Positions 54,831 through 64,000 of a stretch of DNA of 64,000 nucleotides are shown piece after piece. The stretch's first letter is position 1, and every line of letters begins with the position of its first letter. The notes below the pieces were generated by a model. The model was not told the DNA's origin. It ran no database searches and worked only from the letters and a program-made list of their open reading frames with translations. Position numbers and translations under genes: made by a program. Source of the DNA: Amyelois transitella (taxonomy: Eukaryota; Arthropoda; Insecta; Lepidoptera; Pyralidae); the NCBI RefSeq assembly GCF_032362555.1, contig NC_083513.1, positions 1,426,001 through 1,490,000 on the forward strand, read 5' to 3'.

Positions 54831-57800
54831 TCAGAATCTTCCTCCCAAACTGTGTCTGACCACTCCCGGTGAGAACGACAGCCGCCGAGCGGATTTCCTC
54901 TCGTCTGGAAGCAATGTTGCTATCATCGATGACACTGGAAATTGATACAATCGAATTAGTAGGTAGTTAGTCATTAGACTAGCGAAATATGTCCATGTAA
55001 TCTGAAATCAATAATTTCAGAATCTGCTATTAGCGTTTCAAAGGAGCATAAATAAATATAAATATGTATTTGGATGTCGTAAAAGGCGACTAAGGGATAG
55101 GCTTACAAACTTGGGATTCTTTTTAGGCGATGGGCTAGCAACCACACGTCGGTCACGTCTATATCCATTGCGGGATAGACAGAGCCAACAGTCTTGAAAA
55201 GACTGAATGGCCACGTTCAGCTATTTGGCCTAATGATAGAATTGGGATTCAAATAGCCCAACGCCTAAAAAAGAATCCCAAGTTTGTAAGCCTATCCCTT
55301 AGTCGCCTTTTACGACATCCATGGGAAGGAGATGGAGTGGTCCAAGTGCTATCATACGTACGTACCTACAGCAAAAGCACGAACACCATGAATATTATAT
55401 TACTAACGAGTGAAAAGTCCACAGAAGATGAAGAAGCCCATCTCGCAAGCGGTCTGAAGCTGGTAGTTCAGGATCTGAATGGCAATGAACATACTGAGGC
55501 GGTTGGCTGTCACTGCTATTGTTACTCCCATTGCTCTGAAATTACAAGACAACATTTAAGACCATCTGTAGGTACGAATAGATATTTGAATTACCCTGTA
55601 AATCTTAGACAGTTAAACAAATAATCAATCGTGAAATTAGCCGTGTGGTTCTCGGCACCAATGAAAAAAGAATAGAACCTCTCCATCTCTTTCCCGTGGA
55701 TGTCTTAAAAGGCGACTAAGGGATAGGATTACAAACTTGGGATTCTTCTTTTAGGCGATGGGCTAGCAATCTGTCACTATTTGAATCTCAATTCTATCAT
55801 TAAGCCAAATAGCTGAACGTGGCCATTCAGTCTCATCAAGACTGTTGGCTCTGTCTACCCCGCAAGGGATATAGACGTGAATATATGTATGTATGAATGT
55901 ATAGCTTATAGTAAAAATATATTTATAGTGAACAAAAAAATCAGTACATTTACTAATGGAAAGTAATTTATTCATCATCCCCAAGTTTATTCATCATTCC
56001 CAAGTTACCACCCTACTTACACATATAAAGAAGTTTCTCTACAACATATAGCAACAAACCATATAAATATTTCGGCCAGAATTACGCTACCTTTGAGCAA
56101 AACCTCGTAACAAAAACATTTAAATTAAACGTGTAAATTTCTATTCAATAAAGATATTACAAACAAACAAACAACCAACCAACCAAACAACCAAACAACC
56201 AAACAACCAAACAACCAAACAACCAAACAACCAAACAACCAAACAACCAAACAACCAAACAACCAAACAACCAAACAACCAAACAACCAACCAACCAAAC
56301 AAACAAACAACCAAACAAGCAAACAAACATTGCTCACCTGACAGCTGTAGGGAACAGCGACACAGCTATAGCCGTATAGTACCCCGTGCAGATCATGCCG
56401 ACCATTTGAACAGTGAACAGTGATGCGCTCGCGATCGCGTTAGGAATAACGTTGACGAAAATGCCACACACACCGCACACGGAGGTGATGATGATGACCA
56501 GGTTACGCCTGCCAACGCGCTTGATTAACTGGAAACAATAAATAATAATAAATAAATAAATAAATACGGGACAAATTACACAGATTGAGTTAGCCTCGAT
56601 GTTAGTTCGAGACTTGTGTTACGAGATACTAACTCAACGATACTATATTTTATAATAAATACTTATATAGATAAACATCCAAGACCCAGGCCAATCAGAA
56701 AAAATTCTTTTCCCATCATGCCCTGGCTGGGATTCGAACCCGGGACCTCCGGTGTCACAGACAAGCATACTACCGCTGCGCCACAGAGACCGTCAATCAT
56801 GGTTTTCGAGAAAAATATACTTGTGGCACATACATACACAAAATCACGCCTCTTTCTAGGCAGAGACTACCTCTTTCCACTTGCCACGATCTCTGCATAC
56901 TTCCTTACATACATATAACTACATACATTGGTACACACATACATACATATAATCACGTCTATGTCCCTTGCGGGGTAGACAGAGCCAAAAGTCTCGAAAA
57001 GACTGATAGACTACGTTCAGCTAGTTCGGCTTTAAGATAGAATTGAGATCATAGCCCATCGCCTAAAAGAAGAATCCCAAGTTTATAAGCCTAACCCTCA
57101 GTCGCCTTTAACGACATCCATGGGAGCGAGATGGAGTGGTCCTATTATTTTTCTATTGGTGCCCGGAACCACACGGCTTGATTAACTGAAAACAATCATG
57201 GTTTTCGAGTAAGATATACTTTTGGTACATACATACATATAGTCACGTCTATGTCCCTTGCGGGTTAGACAGAGCCAACGGTCTTGAGAAAACTGATTGG
57301 CCACGTTCAGCTGTTTGGCTTAATGGTAGAATTGAGATTCAAATAGTGACAGGTCGCTAGACTATTGTAGGCTAGGGTATTGTATTATCTTTGCCCTCAC
57401 ATGTTATCGACGAAATTAATAAACGAATTAATGAAAAATGTTAATTATGTTTTGATAAAAAAAATGCTTACCAGACTTAGCACAATGTTGGCTATAGCTT
57501 GCACAACACACACGGCTAATACCAGGGATAGTGCTTTGATCTTCAGCTTACAAGGACCCTGCAAACAACAGTCATTAACCTCCTTCAATTTTTCTTTGTA
57601 GTGTCATTCATGAGAAAGATCAGGATCTTTAATCCTACTAATAAATGCGAAAGTTTGTGAGTATGTCAGGATGTCAGTATGGATGTTTGTTACTCTTTCA
57701 CGCAAATTCTACTGAACCGATTACGATGAAATTTAGTATGAAGGTAGCTGAAGGCCCAGAATAACACATAGGCTACTTTTTATCCCAGAGTTCCCGCGGG

Positions 57801-60800
57801 ATTGATAGTGTTTCCATGCGGACGAAGTCGCGGGGGCATCTAGTCTTATCATAATTGAGGACTAAAAAGCTGAAATAATTTCGAAAATCTGAACTCTTCA
57901 CTACTCAGGTTCCCACCACTTTGTATTTTTATCAGTTGCGACTAAAACATAATAGAATTAAATTGCCTGAGAATTCTGTTTATTTGTTCTGTTCTGGAGG
58001 ATGCTTTGGTCAAGAGTAAGTACTCAAAATCGATGAATTTGCATGAATAATGTGTTAAACATTTGTATAGGATCTAACAAGAAAACAGAATTTTTGTAAA
58101 GGCTACAAGAAGTTAGCATAAGTTTAGATGGGTCCTGCACATGCTACATCTATCACGTTTGCCAAATTACTCACCTCGCTCTGGTCTTGCAAACTCAAAG
58201 CAAATGCGCGACAAATTGTCAGATCAGACCCGCTCCCGGTGTCCATGATGATCATAAATTGATTCGCTATGGTCGGCAGCCATACCTTGAACACCCACAT
58301 GCTACAAAAAGTAACTGATTTTTAAAAGTATCAACATTATTGCTTGCTTCTCTTGCTGCTCTGCTTCTGCTCTCATCCTGGCGTTGCTGGCCTTGCAATG
58401 TTTTTATTCAAATTCAAAATTTAAAATTTAAAATTTAAAATTTAAAATTCAAAATTCAAAATTCAAAATTCAAAATTCAAAAATTCAAAATCCAAAATTC
58501 ATTCATTTTATTATCCTGGCTTGTTCCCAGGTGCATCCACCGTCACCAAACTTCAAGGTCTGAGACTCGCTTATTGTATAAACTTTATCCGTGAATTCGC
58601 CACTTCCCAGCTTGGCAATTTAAGACGCAGTTCTAATGTATCTTATCACTTGCCATCACAGAAGACACTTCCTCCCGTCTCATGAAGTAATCTATCCATC
58701 TACCTATATTTAGTAATCTAGAATAATGTCCCTGATACGGGTATGGGTTCCTGTTAGACGTCCATTATCACCAAGTGACTATGCCCTTTGTCCCGTTATA
58801 ACAGGGATACTAGCCCCTTGGATCTTGATGCATAAGATGTAAGTGCTGTATCTAAATAGATAACAGAGGACAATGACTAAATGATATATCAACTCACAGC
58901 GAAAATCGCTGGATATAGAGATTTCAAATTTATCATGAAGATCCTAATGTACTCTAGAAGTGCACTAAGAGGGGATTTCCCCATATTCCTGTGGATATGG
59001 AAATTAGCTATTAATTCCCATGGATGTCGTAAAAGGCGACTAAGGGATAGGCTTATAAAATTGCGATCCTTTTTTTAGGCGAGGATCTCAATACCATCAT
59101 TAAGCTGAGTAGCTGAACGTGGCCATTCAGTCGACTATTGGCTCTGTCTACCCCGTAAGGGATATAGACGTGACCATATGTATGTATGTATGTATGAAAA
59201 TTAGCAGGATTTCTCGATTTACATGGACGGAACTACGTGGGGTCTTCCAGATAAAACTATTAAGTCGTACTGTACTCTAAATCCAAAAAGTCATAAAACA
59301 GATAATAATGTGTTCATCTACGCATACTATACAATTGTAAGGAGTACAGCAAGGTGACCAGTATGACTTGGCACCGCAGCGGTTTCTTGAAGAACGGCTT
59401 CAGTTTTGTCCAGAAGGAAGCGTCACTCTTCATGTTCTCCGGCTGCTCGGTTGTTTGGATCAGGCCCGTCACCTGGCATAAAAGAGTTTTAAACTTTAGC
59501 TTTTGGGTATTTTCAAAAATACTTATGCCGAAGTCAATACTGTCTATGTTCCACGGTCCAGAGTTTCTAATTCGAGTGACAAAATTACAAATTTCTCCTC
59601 TTTATAATATTAAGTACAATATCATAATATCATCAATATATATATACCTTCATTTTATTATTTTGGTACGGAGATACTAGGACATAAATATCAATTTCTT
59701 AATGGCACTATCATAACTATTGATTGATATGCTAAAAATGTTTGCGACCTTACCTCAAATGGTTCTCCCGAAATCAGATTATTGACCCGATGAATGACTT
59801 TCAACACTTTGAGAGCATGCACATCATCTTTATTGATGAAGACGTACTTAGGGCTCTCTTGCATGAAAAACATCCAGATGAAGCAAACCAAGCTGGGAGT
59901 GGAGTATATCAACATTATAGCCCGCCAGGGGGTCCAGTAGATTCCCAGATGTGGCATGTACAACGAGAAGTCAAGAGGAGCTATTGGCATAGCAATAACT
60001 GGAAAAGAAAAAGTAACTTTTAAGTATAGCCCGAAACATCTTATTATCGCGTGAAAAACTATCGCTGTTTCACTATTTATTATGACGTGAAACGAGACAG
60101 CGACAGTTTTTCGTGCGATAAAAAGGCAACAAGCGTGCCATGCTACGGGGCTAGTTGTCAGGATTTTTGCATTGTGAAAGAGGTAACTCAAAGACGGCTG
60201 AACACAAACCAACTAGAGTAAGTAGTGCATCTAAAGTTACAATTAAACCAACAATTAAAACTTTGGCAAATCAGTTTACAGTATATTAGTTCCAACACGC
60301 TGCTAGACTTGTGTCTAGTCAAAGATTTCGATAGTTTAAACTTACATTGTCATGTTATGTTTTAAGACTCTCTCTAATGAGACACTTCAAGTATCTAGAC
60401 AATTGAGGGTAAGCAGGGTAAAGACAATAATAAGACATATATCAAAGAGCGGTTTGGAGTGAAGGACATCCTTCAAAAATATATTCTTACCGTAGCGAAG
60501 CCACAAACCCTGATAACGTCACTTGGTATTACGAGTACAACAACGATGGGGCGTTTGAGAAGAACTTCTACAATCTTCAAGTATAATCGTTTGCAAATCT
60601 CACCTGCCATCAAACCTTGTGAGAACAGATAGATGCTGGTGACTAGGATAATCGCCAGGTTACGCTTGTCCACCGGCACACATTCACTCAACAATGTCAT
60701 AGAGAGTGGTTGTTGACCAGAAACACTAGAACACAACATTAGGATACATGAATGCCTGCTACAGATACTTCGTAACATTAGATTTAAGGCTTATAAGAAA

Positions 60801-62732
60801 TTCTACTTTAATCTTCATATGAACATCACAATAGACAAAAGGGGTATGGTCATTGAGGATTTTAAAATTTCTCAGAGTAATTATTTTCAAGAAGGGTAAT
60901 AGAATGTTTTCAGATTATTTAGTTAGAGATGAGAACTAATTCGCGCGTGGAATAGTTTGAAAATTCCTAGATCTAGATGGACCAAATGACCAACAAATCA
61001 CTTACAGTACGGAGGCAATGAATTGTACCACGATCAGCATGAACCAGTTGACAGATAAGCTTGAGAGAGCGTTCGTCGTAGCCCCCAAAAATAAAGACGT
61101 GAGCAACATTCTTCTACGACCGTGAGTATCTCCTAAATAGCCCCAAAATAAGGCACCCAATATGGCTCCTGAAAGTATTATTAAACTTTCAAGTACTGAA
61201 CTTTTCTTATACATACATACAAAAAAACCACGCCTCTTTCCCAGAGGGGTAGGCAGAGACTACCTCTTTCCACTTGCCACGATCTCTGCATTCTTCCTTC
61301 GCTTCATCCACATTCATAACTCTCTTCATGCAAGCTCGGCGGTTTCGGGTACTTTTGAACTTTTCTCAACCGGTGTTAAGAGGCTGATTCTGTAATGAGA
61401 CGTTCTGGAATACTAATGGTAATATGCAGCTTTGAAGAGGAGTATTAATAGTTTATATCAGCCCCCTAGCAATGGAAGTATCAGATCAGTTGAAATCAAA
61501 TAATAGAAGAATGTATGCAATGTATCCAAAAAGAATTGGGATGCAACGTGTTTAGAAGGGATTAGGCTAAAAAACTTGGGATTCCTTGTTTTAGTTGATA
61601 ACTTATCAAACTGTCACTATTTGAATGTCAATTACATCAGCTGAACGTGGCCCTTCAGACTTTGTGGTACTGTTGGCTCTGTTTATCCCGAAAGAGATAA
61701 AGACGTAATTAACCAACAAACTCAGAACTTTCAAGCCAAAAGAAGACAACTTCATTCACACGGATGGATGCACAGAACCATGGAACTATATACACGGATA
61801 ACCGTGTGGTTTCCGGCACTTTAGAATAGAACCACTCTATATCTTTTCCATGGATGTCGTAAAAGGTGACTAAGGGATAGGCTTATAAACTAGGGATGCC
61901 TCTTGTATACGATGGACTAGCACTATTTGAGTCTCAATTCCTTTTCGTTTAGTCTTCTCGAGGCCGTTGGCTCTGTCTACCAAGAGATATAGATGTGACT
62001 TTTTATATGTATATACACGGATTACCGATAGAAGGCATCGCCACTAACAGTCCTTGTTGGAAACTGCCGATCTTCAAATCGCACGAGCTGATCGGAATGA
62101 GGACTGTGTTGCTGAACACGATACATGAATATGACATGATCACCATTCCAGTCAACACTAGGAGCAAATAGCTGTATAGACCGAAACCTGAAAAAAATAG
62201 CAATCCTTAAAGTAGGTACCTACATACAATTTTTAAGGATTGCTTTCTTTCTAGTAGGGTGTCTAGTATGGTACACATCAAAAGCTACATCTATCTACTC
62301 CCTATGGAGTAGATAGATGTAGCTTTTGATGTGTACTTTTCTCTCTTTTTAATCTAATATTTTTATGCCAGCTAGAACGACCTTAAGAGGAAACCCAAAA
62401 CCTCCCGTCTAACCTCAGTTTGAAACATTTTGTTGTTACACTTTTATCTGACAAGAACATTATAGTCTTTAGTAGTCGTGATAACTTCCACGGAAAAGAT
62501 ACGGAGATTTATCAGGTGCTGGGAAATTTAGATCCAATTCAGGATCCAATTTCAAAAGCCCAGCCCGCTCTTCTCCAGATTATGAAGGATGTAACCGGGA
62601 CTAAAACCAGGAGAAAGATCGATAATTTGTACCTATATCTGTATGTCGCTATTGATATAAAATATACTTACCAACAATATCGAGGGCACTGTTAAGCGTT
62701 ACTTTTACTTCTCTCGTCTCGTCGGGCTCCAT
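54831..62732 (-). CDS. Gene E: SV2-like MFS transporter (complete)
   Basis: Eleven exons: 54831-54934, 55408-55535, 56338-56528, 57472-57558, 58175-58301, 59333-59472, 59754-59998, 60604-60725, 61006-61168, 62026-62187, 62672-62732. CDS is 1530 nt (509 aa) in frame. Motif A is GYLGDTHGRR, the exon-4 loop is SECVPVDKRN, QESPKYVF follows helix 6 and KRVGRRN follows helix 8. The conserved Cys pair is LTICRA ... GPCKLK; the sequon of C and D is absent. The N-terminus is short and acidic (MEPDETRE) and the tail is basic and serine-rich after PDERKS. Exon 8 is 9 bp shorter than in C and D. The exon-10 donor is c|gttagt. It lies head-to-tail behind gene D and in front of gene F. Confidence 0.93.
55072..55343. 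repeat. Two opposed R1 fragments forming a large inverted repeat
   Basis: 55072-55143 (+) and 55146-55343 (-). The first ~60 bp of the plus fragment is nearly the exact complement of 55262-55322. Lies in the last intron of gene E. Confidence 0.78.
55640..55902 (+). repeat. R1 retroposon, full length
   Basis: Plus copy in intron 9 of gene E. Confidence 0.85.
56090..56175 (+). repeat. LINE-like 3' end with (acaa)n tail
   Basis: Same 'caataaagatattacaaaca' tail as 40110-40312. It appears to have seeded the adjacent microsatellite. Confidence 0.6.
56160..56330. repeat. (ccaaacaa)n microsatellite
   Basis: About 170 bp of an 8-bp unit with minor variants, ending 7 bp from the exon-9 donor of gene E. 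In transcript sense it is a long (ttgtttgg)n tract right after the splice site. Confidence 0.92.
56535..56795 (-). mobile_element. tRNA-derived SINE, full length
   Basis: Best copy. Minus strand: cggtctctgtggcgcagcgg (A box), cccgggttcgaatcccagcc (B box), body, and an (aaat)n tail at the low-coordinate end. Starts 7 bp from the exon-9 acceptor of gene E. Confidence 0.85.
56826..56906 (-). mobile_element. RTE LINE 3' fragment
   Basis: catacacaaaatcacgcctc and cacttgccacgatctctgca blocks, very short. Confidence 0.65.
56931..57178 (-). repeat. R1 retroposon, nearly full length
   Basis: Minus copy with a deletion near the 'caaatagtgac' block. Intron 8 of gene E. Confidence 0.8.
57179..57220 (-). 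pseudogene. Duplicated exon-9 edge of gene E
   Basis: 'cttgattaactgaaaacaatcatggttttcgag' type sequence repeats the first 12 nt of exon 9 and its acceptor (56517-56534 plus 56796-56815 across the SINE). A small segmental duplication has left a decoy acceptor; the middle is not transcribed as an exon. Confidence 0.55.
57221..57360 (-). repeat. R1 3' fragment
   Basis: Tail to the tgacaggtcgctag block, following the duplicated exon edge. Confidence 0.7.
57633..57842 (-). repeat. R3 family repeat
   Basis: aatcctactaataaatgcga start to gcggacgaagtcgcggggg. Minus copy in intron 7 of gene E. Confidence 0.78.
58408..58500. repeat. (aattcaaaattt)n low-complexity tract
   Basis: About 90 bp of aaaattta/aaaattca units, resembling an expanded tail of the 15443 repeat type. 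Confidence 0.75.
58501..59017. other. Gene E intron 6, unassigned
   Basis: No known family recognised. The first ~190 bp may belong to the LINE whose tail precedes it. Confidence 0.35.
59018..59195 (+). repeat. R1 3' fragment, diverged
   Basis: From 'tcccatggatgtcgtaaaag' to (atgt)n with a deletion around the 'gctagcaacc' block. Confidence 0.7.
60045..60120. mobile_element. R5 palindromic mini-element, copy 2
   Basis: 76 bp, tatcgcgtgaaaaactatcg ... cagtttttcgtgcgata, nearly perfect inverted arms with a ~25-nt centre. Partner of 4417-4489. Intron 4 of gene E. Confidence 0.7.
60121..60603. other. Gene E intron 4, unassigned part
   Basis: No recognisable repeat or frame. Confidence 0.4.
61207..61355 (-). 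mobile_element. RTE LINE 3' fragment
   Basis: catacatac tail, 'cacgcctctttcccagaggg', coding blocks to cggcggtttcgggtac. Intron 2 of gene E. Confidence 0.7.
61565..61715 (+). repeat. R1 3' fragment, diverged
   Basis: From ggctaaaaaacttgggatt to gataaagacgtaatt. Confidence 0.6.
61799..62008 (+). repeat. R1 copy with internal deletions
   Basis: accgtgtggtttccggcac start, short tail, ends 18 bp before the exon-2 donor of gene E. Confidence 0.68.
62198..62242. repeat. Short inverted repeat
   Basis: agcaatccttaaa and tttaaggattgct, 13-bp arms with a ~18-nt spacer, directly before the larger hairpin. Confidence 0.65.
62271..62336. repeat. Perfect 31-bp inverted repeat (hairpin)
   Basis: Arms 62271-62301 and 62306-62336 are exact complements with a 4-nt loop (ctat). 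Left arm starts gtacacatcaaaagctacat. Lies in intron 1 of gene E, not part of any repeat family seen here. Confidence 0.9.
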
Positions 62733-63323
62733 CAAGTTTTGTTGTAAAATATATTATCTTCTAAAAGGATCATCATTTTTATAATCATGATGATTGAAAT
62801 CAAGTCTGACTGACACATTCTGAGTCTAGCAAGCAATAGAGGAAGATGAAGCCGAAGTGTCCAAAGAAGGCTAAGGTCTAAAATGTTTTTTTTCTTTTTC
62901 TTAGTCAATCTAGCTTGAACTTAAAATATTTGAAATTCCTGGTATTTGTCCTGGCTAAGTTAAAGTCCCTCTAGAGCATCAGACCGTTAATTATTGTGGC
63001 CTATATTTACTTACCTACTGGTGAAATGTTATGGTATTCCAAATATTGCAACATAGACTACGGATGATTATAGGGTAACTAAAACATTACATTAATTTGT
63101 TTGTAATATCTTTATTGGAAAGCTGGAACGCACACGTACGGTATTACAAAAACATTTTATAATTGTGACATAGATTGTCTGAGGTTCAGGCCTCAGGTTC
63201 ATCCAATTAACAATTCACTCGATCCACTTAATTTTTTTTCTACGGTGACGGAATAAAAAAAAATATAGCGAGTGTTGGTAAGTATTAAGTTAAAGTCATC
63301 TCGTAGATGGTAGGTACGGATAG
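62733..63323. other. E-F spacer
   Basis: Combines the 5' flank of gene E and the 3' flank of gene F. Contains a minus LINE-tail scrap at 63100-63175 ('gtttgtaatatctttattgg'). No promoter element could be defined. Confidence 0.4.
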
Positions 63324-63853
63324 CTATAACTGACGATCATCTGGCAGAAGAAACACCACTAATGTTGAGGCTGAAACCAAAATGAAATATTTACTTTCAT
63401 TAGAAAGATTTAACACATACGGACACAGAAATGTTGAGTTAGTGACCATAAAAGTACCATAGTGACTTGTAACGCATAAAAAACATAGACGAAGACTTCG
63501 TCATGTTATTTTAAAGCCAGACAAAATTTCCAATTTTCATAACAAGATAAGAATTAACAAATAAAAAAATTAAAAATACTTGAATAATAAAAAAATTGTT
63601 TATCTTAAAATAGTAAGAAAAATAGTTAAATATCACTCAGATGGACCTTGAACCTTTGGTTGTCTGAATCTTATAGTTTAAGATGAATCAGAAATGCCCA
63701 ATGATAAGATAGTAGTTATACAAACATGCAAAAATAGCTGAATAGACGTAGAAGCCCACATCGCAGAAGTTGACCAGGAGGTAGTTCAGAATCTGGATGT
63801 TGACGAAAGTGCTGATGCGGCTGAAAGCAGTCATGAGGGCCGTCGCCATTGCT
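63324..63853 (-). CDS. Gene F: SV2-like MFS transporter (last two exons only)
   Basis: Exons 63726-63853 (128 bp, the penultimate exon) and 63324-63370 (last exon, stop TAG at 63326-63324). Acceptor AG and phase match the paralogues. Encodes the helix 11-12 region (blocks RAMATALMTAFSRISTFVNI and VNFCDVGFYVYSAIFA), then STLVVFLLPDDRQL and a stop, the shortest tail in the array. The rest lies beyond the right edge. It is closest to genes C and D in this segment. Confidence 0.88.
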
Positions 63854-64000
63854 CTAAAAAATATAGTTAAAATTCGGTTTAAATAGTAATTTCTGAACAA
63901 AGCTGGTTAAACACAAACTAATTCGCAATGATGACAAGGTTTTAAATAAATGTGTATTTAATCTCATCAATATAAAACCAATAGAATGTTAATTCATGTT

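Noticed and set aside
54649-54945. 98-codon plus-strand frame
   Set aside because: It is antisense to the last exon of gene E and has no family features of its own.
56160-56330. CRISPR-like direct repeat array
   Set aside because: There are no unique spacers and the unit is 8 bp; it is a eukaryotic microsatellite.
56125-56337. Open frame of repeated LVVWLFGC-type units on the minus strand
   Set aside because: It is only the translation of the (ccaaacaa)n microsatellite.
56720-56795. Possible tRNA gene (A and B boxes)
   Set aside because: The boxes belong to the SINE head; acceptor arms do not pair and the same sequence recurs with a body and tail.

Overview
This 64-kb window looks like nuclear DNA of a lepidopteran insect (moth or butterfly). 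The evidence is the AT-rich background, spliced genes with short phase-conserved exons, and a load of interspersed elements of lepidopteran type: a tRNA-derived SINE, RTE-type LINE 3' ends with (ATGT)n tails, a BEL/Pao LTR retrotransposon, hAT and Harbinger-like elements, and the 'gacttcgtccgcgtgga' repeat family. I see no bacterial-type gene organisation.

The backbone is an array of six paralogous 12-helix major facilitator transporters of the SV2-like/SLC22-like type (synaptic vesicle glycoprotein 2 relatives). I call them genes A to F: A (-, 901-9766; last exon uncertain), B (+, 15340-27612), C (+, 29969-39244), D (-, 39577-52188), E (-, 54831-62732) and F (-, only its last two exons, 63324-63853 and beyond the right edge). 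I reconstructed every exon from splice sites and reading-frame continuity. B, C, D and E are complete (about 503-513 aa), and the exon architecture is nearly identical: exon 2 is 162 bp, exon 3 163 bp, exon 4 122 bp and exon 10 128 bp wherever present. Substrates cannot be read from the sequence. Genes C, D and E keep the canonical DxVGRRN-type loop in the second half, while A and B have lost it and also differ in intron placement there.

Almost everything between the exons is transposon debris. The commonest family (R1, about 260-280 bp, roughly 40 copies or fragments on both strands) ends in (ATGT)n. It shares its last ~45 bp with the RTE LINE 3' end and makes 9-11 bp target duplications, so it behaves as an RTE-mobilised retroposon. 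Intron 6 of gene B holds an intact, apparently recent 6.2-kb BEL/Pao element in antisense (19698-25872), with identical 141-bp LTRs, a 5-bp target duplication and a primer-binding site matching tRNA-Tyr. Other highlights are a three-layer nest (RTE in hAT in R1) in intron 1 of D, an RTE that duplicated the exon-4 splice acceptor of D, decayed copies of exons 2 and 8 inside gene A, an extra intron in gene D, and a perfect 31-bp inverted repeat in intron 1 of E.

No CRISPR array, rRNA gene or free-standing tRNA gene was seen. Limits: exon calls are manual, 5' UTRs and promoters are not resolved, and family names for repeats rest on structure rather than on a database search.
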